Assembly: GCF_900106785.1 (NCBI RefSeq)
Contig: NZ_LT629845.1
Span: forward strand, 1,190,799 to 1,231,770
Length of the DNA stretch: 40,972 bases
Reading direction: 5' to 3'
Source of the DNA: Prevotellamassilia timonensis
GTDB taxonomy: Bacteria > Bacteroidota > Bacteroidia > Bacteroidales > Bacteroidaceae
Positions 7,122-15,993 of this stretch are shown here, in pieces. Each line of letters starts with the position of its first letter. The first letter of the stretch is position 1. Both the position numbers and the translations under genes were made by a program. The notes under the pieces are model-generated. The model worked only from the letters and a program-made list of their open reading frames with translations, was not told the origin of the DNA and did no database searches.

Positions 7122-8062
7122 AACGCATTCTCATCCTCCTCGCCCTTGCATGCGCATCAGCCATGCAACTTCGGGCACAGTTTTTCCACAAGGCGTACAA
7201 GGAGCTAAGTTCTGCCCCACAAGCCCAACTCATCAACACGGAAGAGATTCAAGGACACGACGACCTCGACTCCCTATGCTATTTACGCGCATATACATTC
7301 CGTATGCCTTATTCTAGCAAGAGCGATAAAAACAAAATCGACAAGCTGATAGAGCGCATCCAATCGCAGTTCGAAAGCGCTAGCAAGAATTTGAATTCCT
7401 ACAGCTCCATAGCTCCACTAAACAATGGGTGTCAAATAAAATCGCGCCGCGTAGCCCACTTCTTCAAAAAAGACGAACAAGAGTTTATTATTGGCGGCCC
7501 GGGACGTTGCTACATGTCCATGCGATGTCAAGATACAGGTAATCCCTCGTATCGTACCGCCGAGGGCATGGAATGGTGGCTCTACAAAGAGGGAGGAAAA
7601 GAAGAAGTGAGATTCAAAGTATTCATCCTTCATGGTCTCATGGGAAAGAGCCTCAGCAACACACTCTCTATTAACTTTGCAAGTTCGTATACCGTGTTCG
7701 ACACCAACATCAAAATACTCCAAAAACTCACCCACTGGTCCGACCTGTGGAAAGAGGCTCAAGAGTTGCTCTCTGTCAACATCAACAAGTACCTCATTAA
7801 CACGCTGCAACTCAAGCTCGATGCCTCGCAATATGTCACTCTTTTCCACACTTTCAATGATGTGCCAGGCTATTATGCCTGCATTATTCGCAACCAGCGC
7901 GACAAGGAGTATATGCCCCTTTCCAAGCTAGCCAACATTTATCCTAAACTCAACGTGTTCTGCGTCACTTGGACAGAACACGGCGACGCCGAATGCCGAA
8001 AGAAAGCTGAAGAGACTTCCTCACCCTGTTACTTCATGCTTGAGGTCTATCTGGACGACTAG
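7118..8062 (+). CDS. Exported protein of unknown function in the sigma/anti-sigma operon
   Basis: This 314-residue protein has a classic signal peptide (MKRILILLALACASAMQLRAQ) ending in A-Q at about residue 21, so it is periplasmic or outer-membrane associated. I do not recognise a family. A C-rich, charged C-terminal region ends in an ECRKKAEE...CYFMLEVYLDD segment. The start codon overlaps the stop of the anti-sigma gene (ATGA), so it is part of the same operon and may supply or sense the envelope signal. A terminator-like hairpin lies 53 bp after its stop. Confidence 0.75.
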   Translation: MKRILILLALACASAMQLRAQFFHKAYKELSSAPQAQLINTEEIQGHDDLDSLCYLRAYTFRMPYSSKSDKNKIDKLIERIQSQFESASKNLNSYSSIAPLNNGCQIKSRRVAHFFKKDEQEFIIGGPGRCYMSMRCQDTGNPSYRTAEGMEWWLYKEGGKEEVRFKVFILHGLMGKSLSNTLSINFASSYTVFDTNIKILQKLTHWSDLWKEAQELLSVNINKYLINTLQLKLDASQYVTLFHTFNDVPGYYACIIRNQRDKEYMPLSKLANIYPKLNVFCVTWTEHGDAECRKKAEETSSPCYFMLEVYLDD

Positions 8063-8114
8063 AGAGGAACTTCACGTTTATCTAATGATCTCATCCCATT
8101 AAGGGATTACGTAT

Positions 8115-8149
8115 GCGAGTGTGCAGCTGCAATAAGGTTACACACTCGC
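8115..8149 (+). terminator. Hairpin between the sigma operon and the receptor gene
   Basis: GCGAGTGTG (8115-8123) pairs with CACACTCGC (8141-8149), followed by TTTCTT. This is a likely terminator or attenuator for the sigma operon, 22 bp before the next start codon. Confidence 0.6.
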
Positions 8150-8170
8150 TTTCTTAAAACGTTTTCTGCC

Positions 8171-11095
8171 ATGTATAAAATACTCTTTATTTTGCTAATG
8201 TCTACATTTTTCTCAGTATCCTCCGCTCAGAATATAGTGTTGACGGGTGAAGTAATCAATCCAATTACCAACGAAGGACTACATGATGCCACCGTAAAGG
8301 TAATGAATGCAGCCAACGATAGCGTTTTGGCATCAACCAAGGCTAAGCTCAACATGATTGTGGAGGAAAGAAATGGAAACTCAACGGGATATCTCGACAA
8401 GAATAGTGGTGCCGTTTTTAATCTCAAAATCTCTTCAAATTTTCAAGACGTAGTGCTAATAGTTAGCGCATTGGGCTACGATAGCGTAAAGAAAAACATA
8501 CATATAGATTCGGAAAAGAAACGCATCGATGTGGGAACGATTGATCTCCTTCCCGTTATGAAGGAGCGTAATCTTAACGAAGCTACGGTTACGGCGACGA
8601 AGATTAAAATGTATTATAAGGGGGATACGTTGGTGTATAATGCTGATGCCTTTAATATACTCAAGAATGAATCACTTCGCAAATTGGTGCAGCAACTACC
8701 TAATACCAAGATTGAAGAAGGTGTGATTTATGTCAACGGCAAAGCCATTGAGAGTTTGCTATTCAGTGGAAAAGACTTTTTCAATGGCAACATTGATGCT
8801 GCGCTTGACCGCCTGCCAGCCTACATTGTGAGCAAGGTAAAGGTATACGACAAACAAGGGGAACTGAGCGAACTGACGGGACGTGATATGCACGATAAGC
8901 AATATGTGATGGACGTGCATTTGAAGCGTGAATACCTTGGCACCTGGATGGCTAAACTCGAAGCTGACGTTGCTACCGAAAAGTTGTGGGGCGGACAAGG
9001 CTTCTTGATGCGTATGGATGACAGACAAATGCTTAGCATTGATGCAGACGTCAATAACTTCAATGAAGAACGTAAAATGATAGATATATGCAACATGGCT
9101 AATAGCTATCCAACGGGAAGACATAAAAATAAAGTAGCTAATATTGAGTATTATTTAGAACCTAATAGCACGTGGCGCTTTAGCAGTAACGCCTCCGTAC
9201 AACAAAAAGAGCAAAAAACTCATTCATGGACGAACACCGAAACATTCCTTGCCCCCGATAACCTGATGGCGAAGAACAAAACCTTCGTTTCAGATAAAGA
9301 AACGCGCATTAACGCTTATGCCGCCCTTCGCGCCAGACAGACGAAGAAGTGGCAAAGCGAACTGAAGTTTGACTTTACTTTTGACAATATGCGCAATGCA
9401 CAAGATGCCCTTACACTTGCCTTTTGGAAAAGGGGAGATCAGGATTGGCATACTTGGGAGGTGGATAGCATTTGGAATAATGTAACGCGCTTGTCGTCAG
9501 ACGACATGCTTTACACGCTGCTCAATCCCACACTACAAAAGCAAAGAACGTTTACGTACAAGCCCGAGTGGAAAACATCATTGGTTTTAGGTGGCAATCC
9601 CTTTAATATAGACTTACTCGTAAATCACAACAATGTACAAAACGACTTGTACAATAATTATAAGTTAGACTATCTGAACACACAAGACAACGACCACCGT
9701 CGCATCTATAATAATCATACGGAGCACAATACGACGGTTGATGCCACGATAGATTATGGCTACAAGTACTTTAGAAACGATAAATATGATGGTGTGTTAA
9801 CCCCTTACGTAGCCTTTAACCATACCTACGGCAACTTATCACACCCTTACTATCGTTTGGAACGTATGCAAGAGTGGTCTGATGCTTTAGATTGGACAAA
9901 AGGTTCGTTAGGTATATTGCCCGATGGCGAATGGCAAGCCATTTGTTTTGACAACGAGAACAGCTATTATAGCAAAGAAAAGAAGCAAACGGGTAGTGTC
10001 GGTATGCGTCTTTCGCACAAACTGACAGGACTAAGACGTGGCAATATTCAATTTGATGCCGACTTGGGTGCCGTGCTTCAATACAAGCATTTGGACTATC
10101 AGCGTAACGAGCAATCTTACGATATAGATCGCCATGCCTATTCATTCCGTCCCACGCTCACCATGGAATATCGGTCGAATGGAAAACACAAGTGGTCGCC
10201 CGAGCTTCGACTCAACTACACAGGCAAGCAGCAACTGCCCAACCTGCTCAACATGCTTCAGATTGAAGACTATGCCGACCCGCTCAACCTCTTCCGTGGT
10301 AATGCTTCACTTCAGGGCGAGTACGCTCATCGGTTAGCTTTACGCTATGGCATGAGTCAACGTAAGACTCGACACGATATGTATATTTCGTTACAGTACA
10401 CGCGCACGCATAACAACATCGTTGCATCTTCTATCTACAATACAGAGAATGGTGGACGCATCTACGAAATGGTTAACACCAACCGCACGCATGAAGCCAA
10501 TGGCGATGTAGGGTATAGTTTGCCTCTCGATAAGAATCAGAGATTCTATATCACCCTTTCGGTGCGCGGCAACTATCGTCAGAACGCAGATATGTCACAA
10601 CTTAGTGCAGCAACCGAAAAGGGTGGCTTATTGCAGCAATACGGAGTAACCCCCAATGCAACACTTCGTGGAACAGTAGGCAATAAATTCCGCTTCTCAA
10701 GCAGATGGAATACAGCGTTTAGCACTATTAAGCAAAGTAGTATGGACACACACTATCGCGAAACGAGGTTGGCAGCCGACTTTAGTTGGGATTTGCCTTG
10801 GAAACTCCAATTGGCTTCAGACTTCTGCGCCAACATCTACAATGGCTTTGCTGATGCCTCTGTCAACAAGGCTCATTGTCAGTGGAACGCTTCTTTGGCA
10901 CGCCGTTTCTTGTCAGACAAATTATCAGTTCGCTTAATAGCTCATGGCATACTTACACCCAAAGACAACATTTATTCAAGTATCAATGCCACAAGTCGTG
11001 TAGAATCTTACACAGACATTCTTCCGCGTTACTTCATGCTGAGCGTTGTCTATTCTTTGGATTGGACGCAAAAGAGTAAACGAAATACGAAATGA
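8171..11095 (+). CDS. Outer-membrane beta-barrel protein, TonB-dependent-receptor-like
   Basis: This 974-residue protein has a signal peptide (about residues 1-19). A carboxypeptidase-regulatory-like beta-sandwich follows (about 22-115; VLTGEVINPITNEGLHDATVKV). Next is a plug-like domain (about 135-235; ATVTATKIKMYYKGDTLVYNAD then LRKLVQQLPNTKIEEGVIYVNGK), then a long aromatic-rich beta barrel to the C-terminus. This is the usual layout of the Bacteroidetes outer-membrane beta-barrel family related to TonB-dependent receptors. It is not a clear SusC, and no SusD partner follows. Its position next to an ECF sigma/anti-sigma operon fits sigma-regulated outer-membrane uptake or remodelling, but no shared promoter is seen. 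The substrate is unknown. Confidence 0.82.
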   Translation: MYKILFILLMSTFFSVSSAQNIVLTGEVINPITNEGLHDATVKVMNAANDSVLASTKAKLNMIVEERNGNSTGYLDKNSGAVFNLKISSNFQDVVLIVSALGYDSVKKNIHIDSEKKRIDVGTIDLLPVMKERNLNEATVTATKIKMYYKGDTLVYNADAFNILKNESLRKLVQQLPNTKIEEGVIYVNGKAIESLLFSGKDFFNGNIDAALDRLPAYIVSKVKVYDKQGELSELTGRDMHDKQYVMDVHLKREYLGTWMAKLEADVATEKLWGGQGFLMRMDDRQMLSIDADVNNFNEERKMIDICNMANSYPTGRHKNKVANIEYYLEPNSTWRFSSNASVQQKEQKTHSWTNTETFLAPDNLMAKNKTFVSDKETRINAYAALRARQTKKWQSELKFDFTFDNMRNAQDALTLAFWKRGDQDWHTWEVDSIWNNVTRLSSDDMLYTLLNPTLQKQRTFTYKPEWKTSLVLGGNPFNIDLLVNHNNVQNDLYNNYKLDYLNTQDNDHRRIYNNHTEHNTTVDATIDYGYKYFRNDKYDGVLTPYVAFNHTYGNLSHPYYRLERMQEWSDALDWTKGSLGILPDGEWQAICFDNENSYYSKEKKQTGSVGMRLSHKLTGLRRGNIQFDADLGAVLQYKHLDYQRNEQSYDIDRHAYSFRPTLTMEYRSNGKHKWSPELRLNYTGKQQLPNLLNMLQIEDYADPLNLFRGNASLQGEYAHRLALRYGMSQRKTRHDMYISLQYTRTHNNIVASSIYNTENGGRIYEMVNTNRTHEANGDVGYSLPLDKNQRFYITLSVRGNYRQNADMSQLSAATEKGGLLQQYGVTPNATLRGTVGNKFRFSSRWNTAFSTIKQSSMDTHYRETRLAADFSWDLPWKLQLASDFCANIYNGFADASVNKAHCQWNASLARRFLSDKLSVRLIAHGILTPKDNIYSSINATSRVESYTDILPRYFMLSVVYSLDWTQKSKRNTK

Positions 11096-11100
11096 TAAAT

Positions 11101-11228
11101 AATTCAAGTTTCGGAATTAGCAAGTGCGGGCTGAATCATCGTGCAAGGCGAATGCAATCAAGCTTGCTTGAATTGCTGAGCCGCTGCCGATGATTCAGCC
11201 CGTTCAAGTTAAATCCGAAACTTGAGTT
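11101..11228. repeat. Palindromic repeat element, copy 1
   Basis: This 128-bp palindrome starts AATTCAAGTTTCGGA and ends with the complementary TCCGAAACTTGAGTT. Inner arms GCGGGCTGAATCATCG and CGATGATTCAGCCCG also pair. The same ends occur on the larger element at 27793-28142. It follows the receptor gene directly and may double as its terminator. Confidence 0.8.
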
Positions 11229-11289
11229 TTATTATCTCTCCATTTACAGTCTTCGCCCCACCCTGTTGTTATTCTGCTTCAAACCGTAG

Positions 11290-11567
11290 CATTGGCTCTC
11301 TTGCGTGTAGTGCGCTTGGCGGTGGGCTTTTTCGTGTGCTTGGTGTGGTGGTAGGAGCGGCAGAGGCGGGCTGCATGGGAGCAGGGGCAGAACCCTCGGG
11401 GGCGGTGGCGGGCGCCTTGCTTCGTGCAATCTCGTGACACAGCAGAAGCAAAACGCTTGCCACCGCCGCCATATCTACCCCCTCCCCATGTAGCCCACCT
11501 CTGCCGCTCCTACCACCACACCAAGCACACGAAAAAGCCGCCATGCGCACAGCAAGAGAACCAATGC
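11290..11567. repeat. Large fold-back with 40-bp perfect arms
   Basis: Bases 11327-11366 are the exact reverse complement of 11498-11537 (40 bp). The similarity extends imperfectly outward to GCATTGG...TTGC at 11290 and its complement ending at 11567. The stretch is GC-rich. Several overlapping open frames here are by-products of the inverted repeat and are not called as genes. The rest of the 11096-11619 gap holds only the palindrome listed separately. Confidence 0.8.
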
Positions 11568-11619
11568 GCACGGCGGCTGAAAAAAGATTGCCCGAAAGGG
11601 AGAACTTGAGGAGGGAGCG

Positions 11620-11952
11620 TTACCAAAGTGCAACCTTACCAGCTGCACCCAAATCGAGAGTTGCAGAGGAAACACCTAAAGCACGGAACACACGGCTTAG
11701 GGTTGGCAAAGTCATAATAGTATGCCCCTTCTCTAATCTTGAAATTTGTGCACGTTGCACTCCTATACGTTCACCCAGTTCTTCTTGTGTGAGTTTCTGG
11801 GCTTGTCTTGCTTTACGGATAGCTTCACCTAAGTAGTAAGCGTTTACTTCTTCCTTAAGCTGCTTCTCCATCGCATCACGTTCTTCTGTTCCTTTTTCTC
11901 CCCAAACATCATCAACGAGTTTTGAAAGAGGAGTTAAATGCATCTGTGCCAT
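11620..11952 (-). CDS. XRE-family antitoxin, HigA-like
   Basis: This product is 110 residues from the ATG at 11952 (MAQMHLTPLSKLVDDV). The helix-turn-helix domain is at about residues 40-95 (ARQAQKLTQEELGERIGVQRAQISRLEKG). Such proteins neutralise the toxin encoded upstream and repress their shared promoter. The longer in-frame N-terminus would lie inside the toxin gene, so the ATG one base after the toxin stop is preferred. The toxin-first order is typical of HigBA-like modules. Its probable operator is the palindrome at 12336-12357. Confidence 0.88.
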   Translation of the reverse strand: MAQMHLTPLSKLVDDVWGEKGTEERDAMEKQLKEEVNAYYLGEAIRKARQAQKLTQEELGERIGVQRAQISRLEKGHTIMTLPTLSRVFRALGVSSATLDLGAAGKVALW

Positions 11953-11953
11953 A

Positions 11954-12301
11954 TCATTCTTCTTTTTTCTTCTTAAAATACTCTTTTCTAATCTCTTCTG
12001 CTTTTGCAATTTCTTTTGGAGGCGTTTTTTGCGTTTTCTTAACTATGCCATGTGTCGCAATTACAAGCGTTTCGGCTTCTGTGTCCCAAAAGGAGAAAAG
12101 CCTATAGCAGTTGCCACTGAAAATAGTACGGAATTCCCAAATATTGGAGTTTTCCAACTTCTTGAACAATTCATTATCTATAATGCCTTGTTCTATTTTC
12201 AAGTAGTTATATGCTATTTTCTTCTGCACTTTCAATGGCAATGATTGGATGAACTCTATAGCTTCATCCAACAAGACCACTTGCAGTTTGTTGTTGCTCA
12301 T
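11954..12301 (-). CDS. RelE/HigB-superfamily toxin
   Basis: This product is 115 residues from the ATG at 12301. It resembles the phage Gp49/HigB branch of RelE-fold mRNA interferases: a LPLKVQKKIAYNYLKIEQG helix, the ELFKKLENSNIWEFRTIF segment, then NCYRLFSFWD and ATHGIVKKTQKTPPKEI. Family members cleave mRNA on the ribosome during stress and are held inactive by the partner HTH protein. The C-terminus is lysine-rich (EYFKKKKEE). The antitoxin start lies one base after its stop. In-frame codons upstream of the chosen ATG lie in the short predicted leader and are unlikely to be used. Confidence 0.88.
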   Translation of the reverse strand: MSNNKLQVVLLDEAIEFIQSLPLKVQKKIAYNYLKIEQGIIDNELFKKLENSNIWEFRTIFSGNCYRLFSFWDTEAETLVIATHGIVKKTQKTPPKEIAKAEEIRKEYFKKKKEE

Positions 12302-12322
12302 TTTGTAATGTATTTGTAGATG

Positions 12323-12357
12323 CAAAGATAGATAATTGTTTCTTTCGTAAGAAACAA
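12323..12357 (-). promoter_or_regulatory. Promoter and palindromic operator of the toxin-antitoxin operon
   Basis: On the minus strand a TATCTTTG box lies at 12330-12323, about 22 nt before the toxin ATG. Just upstream is a perfect inverted repeat TTGTTTCTT-TCGT-AAGAAACAA (plus strand 12336-12357), placed so that a bound antitoxin would cover the -33 region. This is the layout expected for autoregulation of a HigBA module. Confidence 0.7.
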
Positions 12358-12367
12358 AAGAGTCTTT

Positions 12368-12768
12368 TTATCTCACCCCACCCACCGAAAAATCCCCATA
12401 AAAATCATGCTGAGGGAACTTTTCACATCCGATATATAGCGTATCAAACGCATCTGTGCCATCGGTACGATGCTCCAACAAGTCCTCCTCAGATTCGGGA
12501 TTCTTCTCCGTGGACTTGTTTTTGCGAAAGCCATTTCTTCCGCGTTCCACGCCAGCCGTTTGTACCGCAAGAATAAGGATACAATCTGCTTGCTTCTATC
12601 AAGAGAGTACTTGATTACGACACTATTGGTGGAATCTTTGAAGAAATGTATTTGGGAGTGCATGAGTTGACTGTTGTCGAAAAGATATGGGCAATCATAA
12701 TAGAAGTCGTGGTAGTCGTAGCTGAAATAACCGGAGCATAATCTGAAGAGCACACTCTTACTTACCAC
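12368..12768 (-). pseudogene. Possible frameshifted coding remnant
   Basis: The minus strand holds an open frame (12768 toward about 12550) whose product looks protein-like (YSYDYHDFYYDCPYLF; SLDRSKQIVSLFLRYKRLAW). Near 12550 the more protein-like reading moves to another frame (NPESEEDLLEHRTDGTDAFD, then YIGCEKFPQHDFYGDFSVGG), ending at 12368. A single frameshift near 12545-12555 would join them. I do not recognise a family and no promoter is evident. It may be a decayed gene or chance; the rest of the 12326-12916 gap shows nothing else apart from the weak promoter listed below. Confidence 0.25.
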
Positions 12769-12827
12769 GCAAGCCTAGCATCAGAATTAAAAGCACCACT
12801 CTATAAAGGAAATTCACAATTATTTAT

Positions 12828-12835
12828 TACCTTCG
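12828..12835 (+). promoter_or_regulatory. Possible -7 box for the NhaC-type antiporter gene
   Basis: TACCTTCG fits TAnnTTYG and lies about 80 nt before the ATG at 12917. No TTG -33 element sits at the proper distance, so this is a weak call. Confidence 0.35.
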
Positions 12836-12916
12836 CAAATGCTAAGACAAAACTTAACTGTATTTACTTAAACATTTCAACGGGCAATGTTGTATGACTG
12901 CCCCGACAATAAAACT

Positions 12917-14371
12917 ATGAACACAAAAGCTCTACACCCCCACCCCTTGATTAGCCTGCTTCCGCTGGCTGTGTTGATTGCACTGATTGCTCTGGTACTC
13001 CGGATTTTTCCCGACGATGCGCTGAGCGGAGCCTCACAGGTGGCACTGATGGTGGCCTCGTCGGTGTGCGTGGCCCTGTCGATGCTGGTGTACAAAACAA
13101 AGTGGACCGTGTTTGAGGAGATGATTAAAAAAACTGTGGGCGACGCAGGCGTGTCGATACTCATTCTGCTGCTTATCGGCATGATGTCGGCCACATGGAT
13201 GGTGAGCGGCGTGGTGCCCACCATGATTTACTATGGCGTGCAACTGATGTCGCCATGGCTCTTTCTGCCCTGCGCTTGCATTATTTCCTCGTTTATATCG
13301 GTCATCACAGGCACTTCGTGGACTACTATTGCCACCATCGGCATTGCCCTTATGGGCATTGGCGACGCCTTAGGCATTCCACAACCCTACACGGCGGGGG
13401 CCATCATATCGGGTGCTTACTTTGGCGACAAAATGTCGCCCATGAGCGACACCACCGTGTTGGCCTCATCAATGGCGGGCGCCGACTTGTTTAGCCACAT
13501 TCGCTATATGCTCTACACCACTGTGCCAAGCATTGTCATATCCTTAGTGCTATACTTGGTAATCGGATTGTTCTACAACGGACAGAAGGTGGAGGTTAAT
13601 CAGTACCTTACAGGACTGAACAATGGTTTCAACATATCGCTATGGACCATGGTCGTACCGCTCTTTACGGCCTTGCTTATTTATAAAAAGATGCCCTCGC
13701 TCATCACGCTGTTGCTCTCGTCATTGGCGGCATGCTTGTGCGCCATAGTGCTCCAGCCCGAAGCCTTGATGCACATTGCGGGCGAAAAGCAGGTCAATGC
13801 ACTGAGCCTGTTTGAGGGGCTGATGCTCACATGCTATACCAAGACCAACATCGACACGGGATTTGAGGCCATCAACTCTCTGGTGGCCACACGGGGCATG
13901 GTGGGCATGCTCAGCACGGTGTGGCTCATTCTTTGTGCCATGTGCTTTGGTTCGTGCATGGTGGCGAGCGGCATGTTGAGGAGCATTACACACATCATAC
14001 TGAAAGGCATCAAGGGCACGGCCTCGCTGGTGTGCTCCACTGTGGCATCGGGCGTGTTGCTCAACCTTGTGATGGGCGACCAGTTCCTGTCTATCATCAT
14101 GAACGTGTCTATCTATCACGACGAGTATGCCGAACGTGGTTACCGCCCGGAGTTGCTCAGCCGTTCCACAGAGGACTCGGCCACGGTCACTTCCGTATTG
14201 GTGCCTTGGACAGCCTGCGGCATGACGCAGAGCACGGTGTTGGGCATTCCCACACTGGTGTATCTGCCTTTCTGTTTCTTCAATATTATCAGCCCTATCA
14301 TGAGCTGCCTGGTAGCTATTTTGGGGTTCGTGCCCAAGCCTCAACCTAAGAAAACTGCTGAAGCGGCATAA
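12917..14371 (+). CDS. nhaC: NhaC-family Na+/H+ antiporter
   Basis: This 484-residue integral membrane protein has about eleven hydrophobic segments. Family features include TGTSWTTIATIGIALMGIG and the conserved GAYFGDKMSPMSDTT loop, and a second region with the MGDQFLSI motif. NhaC-type proteins exchange Na+ (or in some members organic substrates such as malate/lactate) for protons or sodium at the inner membrane. The ATG at 12917 is chosen over an in-frame codon at 12887 because the first ten residues (MLYDCPDNKT) look non-coding. It stands alone between the toxin-antitoxin region and the fimbrial island. Confidence 0.88.
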   Translation: MNTKALHPHPLISLLPLAVLIALIALVLRIFPDDALSGASQVALMVASSVCVALSMLVYKTKWTVFEEMIKKTVGDAGVSILILLLIGMMSATWMVSGVVPTMIYYGVQLMSPWLFLPCACIISSFISVITGTSWTTIATIGIALMGIGDALGIPQPYTAGAIISGAYFGDKMSPMSDTTVLASSMAGADLFSHIRYMLYTTVPSIVISLVLYLVIGLFYNGQKVEVNQYLTGLNNGFNISLWTMVVPLFTALLIYKKMPSLITLLLSSLAACLCAIVLQPEALMHIAGEKQVNALSLFEGLMLTCYTKTNIDTGFEAINSLVATRGMVGMLSTVWLILCAMCFGSCMVASGMLRSITHIILKGIKGTASLVCSTVASGVLLNLVMGDQFLSIIMNVSIYHDEYAERGYRPELLSRSTEDSATVTSVLVPWTACGMTQSTVLGIPTLVYLPFCFFNIISPIMSCLVAILGFVPKPQPKKTAEAA

Positions 14372-14638
14372 ACCGGACAATGCTAAGTAGGTGTTCAAAA
14401 TTATTTTATACTCAGCCCAAGTTTCACACCCCTAAAAGACTTTCATTTTTTCTATCGAGAATGCTATACTATACATATCAGAATTAGCCTTGAACATTGA
14501 AAAAATGGTTCTTCATGTTTCGTGTCAGTCGTATCTTCGGTTAGGCTGTGCCACGAACATTTTCCACTGCGCTATTCTGTTTTTTATCCCAACTGGCTTA
14601 TAATTCGGAAATTGTATCAAAATCAAATAAGCATAACA

Positions 14639-15769
14639 ATGGAACCATCTATATACAGTTTTTCACTTTGTACCGCACTGCCGTTAATGTTATTCTTCGG
14701 CTTTTATTTTTTGTTTGCAAAGACTCCTGAAAAGGCAATTTTCAAGAATTATCTCCGCTCCCGACAGATTATGGGTATAGCTATGCTGCTGCTTTCGGCA
14801 AACTATATGGTACATTTCTTCTTTGGTATCCGATTCAAAAATGCGGATTCTGCCATATTGATGAACATGTCCACATACTTCCTGTGCTATTCTCTGTTCA
14901 GTTCGGCATTGATAATGTTGCTTGATCGTTTTTACATTACCAAACGGCGTGTGTGGACACATATCATTTTATGGATTATATTTTCAACTCTTTCCGGAGT
15001 TGTGTTGTTCCTGTTGTCAAGCGGAATCATGCAAAAAATCTCTTTATTTGCTTTAGCTGTCTGGTTAATCGTTTTTGGAGTCGTTTTAGCTCGCAGAGTC
15101 ATAATTGCATATCGTAGAGCTATTCGAGTTTTCAATGAAACTCAGGCGGATGATATAGGCACATATATCGAATGGCTTTCCATATTCACTTATTGGGCTG
15201 TTATCTTCGGTGTCGGATGCGGATTGCTGACATTCCTGCCAGACGAATATGTTTTTATCTGGATTTTGTCGTCAATTCCGTTCTACTGTTATCTTTTCTA
15301 CAGCTATCAGAACTACCTCCTGTTCTATGAACAGGTAGAAAATGCGTTTGAGCAGAATATACAATCTGAAGAAGAACTTCTGACAAATTCGGGAACTGCC
15401 CCCGAAATGGTTTCAGATGAGGAAGTTCCAGTGTCCTATACAGAATTTATAGAGAAGGTGGACAACTGGATAAAGACAGACGGATATGTCCAGCAGGGAC
15501 TTACCATAAAAGAACTGTCCAAAATACTTTATACGAACCGTACCTATCTTTCCGCTTATATCAAGACTACGTATAAAATGACATTCCGCGAATGGATAAC
15601 CAGTCTCCGGTTGGAGTATGCGAAAAACATGCTGAAGGAGCATCCGGAAATCAATATACAGAAGCTGGCTGAGTCTTCTGGTTTTCTTTCCCGCAGTAAC
15701 TTTATCAAATTATTTTCCGAGAAGGAAGGATGTACGCCTGCCAAATGGAAAAAAGCAAATCGGGAATAA
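14639..15769 (+). CDS. Membrane-embedded AraC-family regulator at the head of the fimbrial island
   Basis: This 376-residue protein, from the ATG at 14639 (MEPSIYSFS), has an N-terminal half of about six transmembrane segments. A C-terminal AraC/XylS-type DNA-binding domain follows (about residues 265-376; LTIKELSKILYTNRTYLSAYI, then LAESSGFLSRSNFIKLFSEKEG). Such fusions occur in Bacteroidales next to fimbrial or surface-protein genes. It lies directly upstream of the fimbrial operon. The four direct repeats at 15817-15897 are candidate binding sites, since AraC proteins commonly bind tandem asymmetric sites. Upstream in-frame sequence (14522-14638) looks non-coding. The gene is AT-rich compared with the fimbrial genes it precedes. 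Confidence 0.85.
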   Translation: MEPSIYSFSLCTALPLMLFFGFYFLFAKTPEKAIFKNYLRSRQIMGIAMLLLSANYMVHFFFGIRFKNADSAILMNMSTYFLCYSLFSSALIMLLDRFYITKRRVWTHIILWIIFSTLSGVVLFLLSSGIMQKISLFALAVWLIVFGVVLARRVIIAYRRAIRVFNETQADDIGTYIEWLSIFTYWAVIFGVGCGLLTFLPDEYVFIWILSSIPFYCYLFYSYQNYLLFYEQVENAFEQNIQSEEELLTNSGTAPEMVSDEEVPVSYTEFIEKVDNWIKTDGYVQQGLTIKELSKILYTNRTYLSAYIKTTYKMTFREWITSLRLEYAKNMLKEHPEINIQKLAESSGFLSRSNFIKLFSEKEGCTPAKWKKANRE

Positions 15770-15816
15770 TTTGTGTAGTAAAAAAACTTGAAAAAGGTCA
15801 CAGAACCCCATTTTCT

Positions 15817-15897
15817 AAAAGTGCTCAAACGACAAAAAAGTGCTTATTCGACAATTCGAAAAGTGCTAATTCGCAAAAAGATGCTCATACGACAATT
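15817..15897 (+). promoter_or_regulatory. Four degenerate direct repeats upstream of the fimbrial operon
   Basis: The motif AAAAGTGCTnAnnCGACAA recurs four times. Core GTGCT/ATGCT starts lie at 15821, 15840, 15863 and 15881, and each is followed by C-G-A-C-A or C-G-C-A. Spacing is 19, 23 and 18 bp, so alternate copies are about two helical turns apart plus or minus two bases. They lie between the AraC-type regulator stop and the first operon gene at 15994. Confidence 0.65.
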
Positions 15898-15993
15898 TTC
15901 ATGAAATACTACAGAAAAAGTTCTTGTGATATTTCGGGCACAGGATGGCATTTATTACCTTTGGAGAAGACAAGATAATAAATGCAAGTAAAT

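Noticed and set aside
11222-11609. Overlapping short ORFs in the fold-back region
   Set aside because: They occur on both strands in the GC-rich inverted repeat and lack any protein-like feature.
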